DNA of 14,928 bases from CAYSVN01 sp964434585 (lineage in GTDB: Bacteria > Patescibacteriota > Gracilibacteria > Peribacterales > Peribacteraceae), in NCBI GenBank assembly GCA_964434585.1, contig CAYSVN010000027.1:1-14928 (forward strand), in the 5' to 3' direction. Below, piece after piece: positions 5,588 through 12,610 of the stretch. The stretch's first letter is position 1. The number at the start of each line of letters is the position of its first letter. The notes under the pieces are model-generated. The model did no database searches and had not been told where the DNA came from. It saw nothing but the letters and a program-made list of their open reading frames with translations. A program made the position numbers and the translations under genes.

Positions 5588-8500
5588 ATTTTCTTCATCG
5601 AGTATCTGCTGCCCATGTTCTAGATCTATAAAGCCTGAGGCAGCTCCGTTGTAATTTTCTACTCTTATTCTTGCTAGCTCTGCTTTTGATAATGGTTTTG
5701 CACCCACTTTCAGTCGAGCATCGTTGATTCCTTTATTTATACCAACCTCTGCAAGATACTTATCAATAATATCTACTTCAGTCTCATCTTCAACTACGTG
5801 TTGTTTGTAATGAGGGTTTTTTGGTTTTTGAATTCCAAATGCCAAACGTTTTAATTCATCAAGAGCTTCTTGTAGAATAGAGTTATATTTAGCATCTTCA
5901 ACACGTTCAGACTCTGTTCTTGCACCATTGATAACTGCACTTTCTGCGTTACGATGAACTTTAGTAGTTAGACCAAGATAGACAGCAAAATTTTCTAAGA
6001 TTGACTCTCCAGACTTACCACCACCGACACCTCTAAATCCAAAGTCAAAATTTTCTGGAATACGGTTTTTAAAATCTTCAACTGTTAATTGTTGCACTAA
6101 GCTAGTTTCGTGTTGAGCCCGTTGCCTAGGGTTTGTTTTTTGCATAGGTCCAATTGTGCCATAAAGCTGATTAGCTACATTTATAAGGTCTTTACGCAAT
6201 GTTGTACGCATTTCAGGCTTATTGCTGTTATAAAGCTCTGGACGACCATCTAAGTGTCCTAAGCTGTAATAGCGGCTTCCGTTATCAAAGAACTTTTTAA
6301 GAATGTGTTGCATTTCTGCTTGCCAGTTTGCAGCTCCAGAAAATGGTACAAGTACGCCACCATGTTGGTGTTGTAGGCGCGACTTAGATCCAGAGCCTTC
6401 AAAGGCATCGTCTGGAGTATTTTTATCAAACATTATGTAAGCGCCTTCTCCTTTTAAGTCACATACTCCAAGGCGTAATGTACGATTGCTATTATTTGGG
6501 TCAACAATTTTTACACGCCAGTAACCAGAATAAAAGTTTTCTGGGCGCATAACTTTATTACCGCGCAGTCTTGCAAAACGATACATTGTGCTATCGTGTT
6601 TACCTGGTTTAGCGCTCATATTTAAATTCATTTCTGCAGATAAATTACTTAAGAGTTCTACTTGTGCAATAACACGGCTGTCCTCTGTCCATTCTGCTTG
6701 TATTTGTTCTTCACGCGTTTCTTCTTTAATACGTTTTCCTCCACCTCCCCGGCTACCAAAGCCTTTAGCAGCATCGCTCCCCAGTACTACCCCTTTAAAA
6801 GGGTTCTCCATTTTTACTGGTGCAAATACTTCTGCTGGTAATTCAATTGCTATCCATTGAGCACGTTCACCTTTATCAAGACTGTCGATATTAAATGTTC
6901 TTAAAAGTTCTCGTTTTGCGTCATCACGTAGTTCAAGATCTTTTAGAGTGTAGTTTTCTCCTGAATTATCAAATAAGGCTTTTGCGGCTGTGCGCTTACC
7001 TTTTTCCAGTAGTAGGTATGTTTTTTCACCGTCTTCTATAAATATTCTAGCACCTAAAAAGTGCCTGTTAGCAATAACTGGGTATTGATCATAAAGCTGA
7101 CTAATTCCTGTTCTTAACGTATTAAATGTTCCACGTACATGGTCTGCCTTTTCTTTGTAGTCACCTGATGTTGGTTCTGCTAAAAAGCGTGCACTTTCGA
7201 GTGCAGTGTTTCTATCAAGCACTGTGCCATCTGGCATTACAACACTACTACTTGTAGTAGATTTTAGTAATGTTATATCGTCTCTATTTAACATTGCTTG
7301 CTTTCCAGCTTTATCTGGCACACCAATTTCCCACCATTGCTCAAATGGGTTAGAGCGCACATAAGTTGGTTTACCGCCTACCATGCTTAGCAGTACAACA
7401 TCGTCGTTATAGTGGGCAAGATTTTCTGCAACTACAGAGGTGGCACTACTGTTACTACCAGGTAGTACATCACTAGCCTCAAGCGTTTCTAACCCAATAG
7501 TTTTTAGTAATTGGTTTAATTTGTTAACCTGGCTTTGGGCTGTGTTGTAGTTTTCGGTAGTTTTTGTTTGAAATAATGGACCGCCAATTTCATGAAAATA
7601 CTTTTCTAACTCATCGCTATTTGCAAGCTCGGTGGCTTTTGTAAATTCTAACTCTGAAAGCTGCTCACCGGCTGGGCTTTGTTTTATGGTTCGTGTTACA
7701 CCTAACATTACTGCTTGCTTAAGGTTTGTAATGCCGGGTGAGTTTCCAAATTCTTTAAAAAATTCATCTAGTAGTGTGCTAAGCCCCCAAAGAAGTTTTT
7801 TTATGTCTCTTGCAGATATTTTCTCTAAATTTTTAACAGGAAACGCCTTATTGCTTAGCGTGCTTACAAGTGATTGTACCCATGTATTTACACTAGGGTG
7901 TTGGCCTTTAAACGTGCGCCAGCGTTCGTTAATTTCTCCAATATCGTCTCTAATTTGTTTAGGGAGACTTGTTTCATACTCAAACCAGGTTTCAATTGGA
8001 AGCCTATCTTGTACTGCTTTAAGCGTTTTAACCATGTTAGAAAATGCTCTAACAGTAGAGTTTTGATTATTAGGAGCTGAAAGCTTGTTTTTTGCAGTGC
8101 TATAAAGTTTTGAAGCTTTTTTTGTTAGCTCTCCGCCTTCGGTTAATGTAGCAAGTACTTCTGTCACTACTTCTATTATCCTAGCTTTGTCATTAGGTTT
8201 AAGCGGAGTTTCAGGGTTACGTTCTTGGGGTTGTTCTACTCCTTTTTCCTTTGTCCATTTTTTAAATACAGCACCATCTACAGGTTGGTCTAGATCTTCA
8301 TTGTTACTAGTACGTGATGTAAACCATTCTTCAATAATTTCATCTATAATAATATTATATTCATTTAAAACGTCTTCATCTATTTCAATGCCTCGTTTTT
8401 CGATTTCTAGTAGTAGTAAGTCAGAATAAAAACCAATACGCTTAAATGCTTCTGTTTTACTCATTGGCGGTGCTGCAGATATTGTATCGTCACACTCATT

Positions 8501-11500
8501 TAAATAAGCTAAAAGATGTTCTTTAAAACGAACAGTTCTTTTAATTTTAGCTTTATCTAGCTTTTTTATGTATGTATCTAGTTGGTTGTTATTATTAAAG
8601 TTCATTAAGTCGTACGCTGTTTGGCTAAATACATTTAAGTTTCCATCTGCACCACTGATAAGGTCTTTAAAATTTGGATTTGTGTGCACCTGAGACATTA
8701 CAATTGCTTCAGCACAAAAACTAGCATATAAATACCCGGTCCATTCTACTGAGAATGGTTGGTCTCCCATAAGCATAACAGCGTATGCTGATTTTGTTGT
8801 ATTGGCATTTTTGCTGTTGCTTTCAAATACCTCTTGTGTGGTAGCTGTTGGCGCACCCATTCGTAAGTTTGCATCTATGCCACTTGGTATAGTTGTTGGC
8901 CTATTTTCACTTTTAGAAAATGAATCAATAACCGTACTATCTATAAACACTTCAAACTGCTTGCCGGTTGGGCTAGGTGCTAGTTTTAAATTTCCATTTT
9001 CTATAACTAAAGATGTTATTTTTTGTATGCCAACCCTGTTTGGATTTTTTATAAGTGCTAAGCCCTCTCTTTGGTACTCGTTATTAGGTGTAAAACCAAT
9101 ACTTACAGCATCTGCACAGCTTGTAAGCTCTGCTAGTTGTTCTTGAAGAGTCAGCTCATCAGCCGTACTTGGTAATTCGCCTTTTTCAAGCCAAATATCT
9201 GCGAGCTGATCAGCAATTTTTCTGGTTTCGTTTAGCTTTGCAAAATCTATTTCGTATCCGTATTCTCGGTTTTTAAATTCTAAGTATTCCACCATAAACG
9301 CTATTCTTTTAAATGCTTCTGTTTTACTTTTAGGTGTTTCAAATCCGGTAAGCTCGTTAAATGCTTTTACAAAGCCTACAAATGCATTTGTAGATTTATA
9401 AGCTTGGTACATGTAACTTCTAGAGTATGTTGCTAGATGAGGCATTACTCTATCGCCTGATTGGTGGTTTATTAATTCAAGTGTGGTTTCAATTGTTGTT
9501 TTATTTGCGACTCCTGCCTGCATTCTTTGCATGACTTCGGGGAAATTGTTTTTAAACTCAAGAGCATAAGCGCAAGTGGCAATAAATTCGATTCCACTCC
9601 ATGTATCGGTAATGTTATGGTTATCAATTACTATTGATAGCTGGTTATGCCTGTTTTTACAGACTGGCAAGCGCGAAGCAAAAGCTGACATATCGCTCCA
9701 GTCATTAATTGGATTATCATCAACATAAACAGTGTTTACGTTTTTATGTGGTGCTGGGTCTAAATCTTGTTTTGCTAGATTTGTTTTTTCTAAATCTAAA
9801 GGTGGGCCAAATTTTTGTAAATTTGTGGCCAGTTCAATTCCTTGTTGGGTTAATAAATTATCACTTGTATATCCAGCGGTTACTTGGCGAGCACTATCAA
9901 TGTAATTAGATAGTAAAGCTTCATTGTCTAATTCTTCAAATTCATTATTTTGTGCTGTTTTATTACCTGTTTCAAAATAAGCTTGTGCTAATTGGGTGGT
10001 ATCATGAAAGTCTAAATTTACACCATCTGGCTTAACATTTCCAAAACATCCAGCAATATAAGGCTCATAGAGTGCTATTCTTTGGTAAGCTTCATGGAAA
10101 CTTAATGGGGGTTCTAAGTTTAAATCGGCATCAATTTTTTTGAATAAACTCACACGATCATCTATATCTAAATTATCTTTACTCTTAAAAAAATCGTCCA
10201 TTTCTTCATATATTTTTATAAAATCTTTTTGGAATAGTTTTTGAAAAAGACTAATTGTGATTTCTAGACATTGTTTTTGAAATTTACTATGAAATTTTGC
10301 ACCAGGAAGCGTGCTACCTCCATTTTTAAATTCTTTTATTAACTCAGCAGCCGTAAGAATCTTTGCTAATGTGTGTACTGTTTTCCATTTTGTACTAATT
10401 AAACTTTGATCAAGCATTGCAAGAACCTTTCCAAACTTCCCCATTTTAGGAGCAGAAAAGAAAGAGTAGTCTTCTTTGGAAGATATTTTCTTTTTAATTT
10501 GAACAAAGTTTAATATAAATTGACTATACTGTGGATCGTTTTCATTTATTGATCCTGTAGAATTATCACTCCATCCAATCCAGTTTGCATTTACTAAGTC
10601 TACACATTCTTTTACTAAGGTTTCATTGTCCTTATTTTTTATATGCTCTAGCTGCTCAAGTAGTTCTTTTTTTGTATCTTCGCATTTTATTTCGTTTGAT
10701 GCTTCAAAAGTTCCAGCTGGTACAACATCTTTCCCCCTGGGATTTTCATTGTAGTTTAGAATAATTTCTTCAGCTCGTTTTTTTGCCTCTTCTGGCCTAT
10801 GTTTTAAATCTAATATAATTTCTTGACCAGGAGCATTCCCCTCCGCAGACACACACACTTGAATTGCGTTCATATAGAATTCAATTCTTTTGTGAGCTTC
10901 ACTAACAGACATTGAACGTGGTAGTCCTAAGCTTGTATCTAACACTTCTACAATTTTATGCATTGATACATTTCCACGACCTACATAAATATCATTAAAA
11001 TTTGTTGTTTTTGTTAATCCTAAGCTTGTTATAGCTTGTTTAAATCTTCTTCCTGATAAATGCTCTGCTACATTTCCTCCAACAGCTGCTCCAAAAAATA
11101 GTTGTGTTCCGTGGTCTTCATTACGTTCATGGCTAGAAATGTGTAGCATTCCTAACATGCTAGCGAGGTACACTATAGCAAATTGATTATCTACCGCGTC
11201 TGAAGTTATAGCTTTCATTACTCTTCCATCTTTATTATTACTATATAATGATCCAAACGTATCATTTATACCCATTTCATCTAATACTGACTGATCAACA
11301 ACTGCTAATGAATAAATTGCATGAGCACTAATATTCATGTCTTGATTTTTGTCTATGGATCCAAAAAATACATCTTTATTCATTTCTAGAGCTTTTCGAT
11401 TTACTAATGTCCCAACAAAATTACTTTCAGAATTATCTTTTAAAATATCATTAACTACTAGTTGTAAATCTTGTAAGGCACTATTCCATTCAGCATTGGT

Positions 11501-12484
11501 CCATATTTTTTTTTGTTCTATTTGTATGTTTTTTCTTTCTCTTGACCAAGCGATAGAAATTTTTGATAAATTTTCTGCTGATAGTACTTCTTGCGATAGT
11601 TTTTTAGCATCATCTTTTTGCTCTGGGTTTCTTGATGCAGCGTATAAAAATCCATGTAAGTATACTTGTGCGCGAGTGTAGCACTCTTGTAAGGATGATA
11701 CTTCGTTATTTTGAGTTTCGCCATCAATGTATTCTAAAAGATTTAGTAGTCTATCGTAGCTTTGGTCTTCTAAAGCAATGGTTAATGCCTCTATTCCTTC
11801 TTGAGCATATTCTATAATAAAATGTTGTATGCGCTCACCACTGGTAACTTCTGCACCAATTACTCCAGCAGAGATAGCAATGTTTTCTGATGTAGAATCT
11901 GGGTTATTTGCAAATTTATATGATAGAGCTTGTAACAACGTTATTCCTGACCATTCTTCGTCTGTGTTCATTGGAGCTACTTCAATACCGGTATATTTCC
12001 CTTGGTTATCTATTATTCCTGATGCAAGTGAATTAGGCATTTTTTGTACAAATTCACCTGGAGATAATATTTTTACTAAAAATTGGTTATCATTTATTTC
12101 AGGTACTTTTCCTTTCCCATTCCACCAAAGAACGTTTTCTTTCATAAATTCTGTTACACCTTTTTTTTGGATGTTTTTAAAAAATCCAGGTGCAATAATA
12201 AATTTTTCAGGATTCATACCTTTCATTTGGTCCATTAATTCTTGAAGACCTTCTTGATATCTTTTTTTGCATTCAGAATAAGAGATTAGTGTGCCAAATT
12301 TTTTATTTTCTAAATGGCTTTGTGCAATAAGACCTTCAGCTCTTCTTCGTGTTTGGCTTTCAGGATTTTTTAAATCTGCTTCTGTTAATTCTTTTTTTCC
12401 TACAATATCATTACCAAAAACAATACCATCAATTTCTGTTGAATCTTTATTAGGTTGCTGGCCGTCTTGTTTGTCTTTAGACAT
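5576..12484 (-). CDS. giant protein of unknown function with five tandem modules
   Basis: This gene encodes 2302 residues and fills nearly half the window. I do not recognise any catalytic family. There is no signal peptide and no obvious membrane helix, so it is probably cytoplasmic. Residues 1-70 are polar and charged. Residues about 75-1400 are five diverged copies of a 260-290-residue module. Residues about 1385-1420 form an acidic, proline-rich linker. Residues about 1420-2302 are a non-repetitive region with a helical part (to about 1650), then strand-rich segments, a Gly-rich loop GSRGGGGKR (about 1912-1920), a stretch with SRLQHQHGGVLVPF, a second Gly-rich loop GVGGGKSGES (near 2153) and a charged C-terminal helix. 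Neither Gly loop fits a Walker A motif. The frame is open throughout with no frameshift. A -10 box lies ten bases before the ATG. It is convergent with gatA and divergent from the cell-wall hydrolase. A structural or scaffold-type role is possible, but that is a guess. Confidence 0.9.
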   Translation of the reverse strand: MSKDKQDGQQPNKDSTEIDGIVFGNDIVGKKELTEADLKNPESQTRRRAEGLIAQSHLENKKFGTLISYSECKKRYQEGLQELMDQMKGMNPEKFIIAPGFFKNIQKKGVTEFMKENVLWWNGKGKVPEINDNQFLVKILSPGEFVQKMPNSLASGIIDNQGKYTGIEVAPMNTDEEWSGITLLQALSYKFANNPDSTSENIAISAGVIGAEVTSGERIQHFIIEYAQEGIEALTIALEDQSYDRLLNLLEYIDGETQNNEVSSLQECYTRAQVYLHGFLYAASRNPEQKDDAKKLSQEVLSAENLSKISIAWSRERKNIQIEQKKIWTNAEWNSALQDLQLVVNDILKDNSESNFVGTLVNRKALEMNKDVFFGSIDKNQDMNISAHAIYSLAVVDQSVLDEMGINDTFGSLYSNNKDGRVMKAITSDAVDNQFAIVYLASMLGMLHISSHERNEDHGTQLFFGAAVGGNVAEHLSGRRFKQAITSLGLTKTTNFNDIYVGRGNVSMHKIVEVLDTSLGLPRSMSVSEAHKRIEFYMNAIQVCVSAEGNAPGQEIILDLKHRPEEAKKRAEEIILNYNENPRGKDVVPAGTFEASNEIKCEDTKKELLEQLEHIKNKDNETLVKECVDLVNANWIGWSDNSTGSINENDPQYSQFILNFVQIKKKISSKEDYSFFSAPKMGKFGKVLAMLDQSLISTKWKTVHTLAKILTAAELIKEFKNGGSTLPGAKFHSKFQKQCLEITISLFQKLFQKDFIKIYEEMDDFFKSKDNLDIDDRVSLFKKIDADLNLEPPLSFHEAYQRIALYEPYIAGCFGNVKPDGVNLDFHDTTQLAQAYFETGNKTAQNNEFEELDNEALLSNYIDSARQVTAGYTSDNLLTQQGIELATNLQKFGPPLDLEKTNLAKQDLDPAPHKNVNTVYVDDNPINDWSDMSAFASRLPVCKNRHNQLSIVIDNHNITDTWSGIEFIATCAYALEFKNNFPEVMQRMQAGVANKTTIETTLELINHQSGDRVMPHLATYSRSYMYQAYKSTNAFVGFVKAFNELTGFETPKSKTEAFKRIAFMVEYLEFKNREYGYEIDFAKLNETRKIADQLADIWLEKGELPSTADELTLQEQLAELTSCADAVSIGFTPNNEYQREGLALIKNPNRVGIQKITSLVIENGNLKLAPSPTGKQFEVFIDSTVIDSFSKSENRPTTIPSGIDANLRMGAPTATTQEVFESNSKNANTTKSAYAVMLMGDQPFSVEWTGYLYASFCAEAIVMSQVHTNPNFKDLISGADGNLNVFSQTAYDLMNFNNNNQLDTYIKKLDKAKIKRTVRFKEHLLAYLNECDDTISAAPPMSKTEAFKRIGFYSDLLLLEIEKRGIEIDEDVLNEYNIIIDEIIEEWFTSRTSNNEDLDQPVDGAVFKKWTKEKGVEQPQERNPETPLKPNDKARIIEVVTEVLATLTEGGELTKKASKLYSTAKNKLSAPNNQNSTVRAFSNMVKTLKAVQDRLPIETWFEYETSLPKQIRDDIGEINERWRTFKGQHPSVNTWVQSLVSTLSNKAFPVKNLEKISARDIKKLLWGLSTLLDEFFKEFGNSPGITNLKQAVMLGVTRTIKQSPAGEQLSELEFTKATELANSDELEKYFHEIGGPLFQTKTTENYNTAQSQVNKLNQLLKTIGLETLEASDVLPGSNSSATSVVAENLAHYNDDVVLLSMVGGKPTYVRSNPFEQWWEIGVPDKAGKQAMLNRDDITLLKSTTSSSVVMPDGTVLDRNTALESARFLAEPTSGDYKEKADHVRGTFNTLRTGISQLYDQYPVIANRHFLGARIFIEDGEKTYLLLEKGKRTAAKALFDNSGENYTLKDLELRDDAKRELLRTFNIDSLDKGERAQWIAIELPAEVFAPVKMENPFKGVVLGSDAAKGFGSRGGGGKRIKEETREEQIQAEWTEDSRVIAQVELLSNLSAEMNLNMSAKPGKHDSTMYRFARLRGNKVMRPENFYSGYWRVKIVDPNNSNRTLRLGVCDLKGEGAYIMFDKNTPDDAFEGSGSKSRLQHQHGGVLVPFSGAANWQAEMQHILKKFFDNGSRYYSLGHLDGRPELYNSNKPEMRTTLRKDLINVANQLYGTIGPMQKTNPRQRAQHETSLVQQLTVEDFKNRIPENFDFGFRGVGGGKSGESILENFAVYLGLTTKVHRNAESAVINGARTESERVEDAKYNSILQEALDELKRLAFGIQKPKNPHYKQHVVEDETEVDIIDKYLAEVGINKGINDARLKVGAKPLSKAELARIRVENYNGAASGFIDLEHGQQILDEENKKD
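8285..12262 (-). repeat. five tandem ~260-290-residue modules within the giant protein
   Basis: Each module can be anchored at two points. Anchor A is an aromatic residue opening a hydrophobic helix, at W178 (EEWSGITLL), F435 (DNQFAIVYL), W700 (TKWKTVHTL), W962 (DTWSGIEFI) and W1248 (VEWTGYLYA). Anchor B is a helix with pattern S-x-x-E-A-x-x-R-I, centred on E267 (SLQECYTRA), E529 (SVSEAHKRI), E798 (SFHEAYQRI), E1056 (SKTEAFKRI) and E1345 (SKTEAFKRI). The A-to-B distance is 89-98 residues in all five. Module periods are 262, 269, 258 and 289. Copies 4 and 5 are most alike at anchor B; copies 1 and 3 have drifted most. The outer boundaries given are approximate. Confidence 0.75.
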
Positions 12485-12494
12485 ATACTATTAT

Positions 12495-12521
12495 TGTATA
12501 ACATAGTTGTTATTTTAGCAA
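12495..12521 (-). promoter_or_regulatory. promoter of the giant gene
   Basis: On the minus strand TATACA (12495-12500) lies ten bases before the ATG at 12482-12484. A possible -35 TTGCTA (12516-12521) is 15 bases upstream of it, a short spacer. A leader of at most a few bases is expected. No Shine-Dalgarno sequence is seen. Confidence 0.4.
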
Positions 12522-12596
12522 TAATAGTTTAAAGAATATATCTAACCTTAGCCGCTTTTTACAAGATTATTATAATTATCATATTTAAAAGTGTGC

Positions 12597-12602
12597 TATA
12601 CT
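12597..12602 (+). promoter_or_regulatory. -10 box for the amidase/SpoIID gene
   Basis: TATACT (12597-12602) is followed by eight bases (ACATACCT) and the ATG at 12611. No convincing -35 element was found. The spacing gives a transcript with zero to two leader bases. It shares the 126-base divergent gap with the promoter of the giant gene. Confidence 0.55.
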
Positions 12603-12610
12603 ACATACCT

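Noticed and set aside
6020..6035. GVGGGKSGES in the giant protein as a Walker A motif
   Set aside because: The residue five positions before the GK glycine is Arg, not Gly, so G-x4-G-K-S/T is not satisfied. No Walker B partner was seen.
6725..6765. GSRGGGGKR in the giant protein as a P-loop
   Set aside because: The spacing does not fit and Lys is followed by Arg rather than Ser/Thr.
7632..8066. Plus-strand frames inside the giant gene (for example 7632-8066 and 11829-12245)
   Set aside because: They are Ser/Phe/Leu-rich shadows of the minus-strand gene and lack the leaderless promoter pattern.
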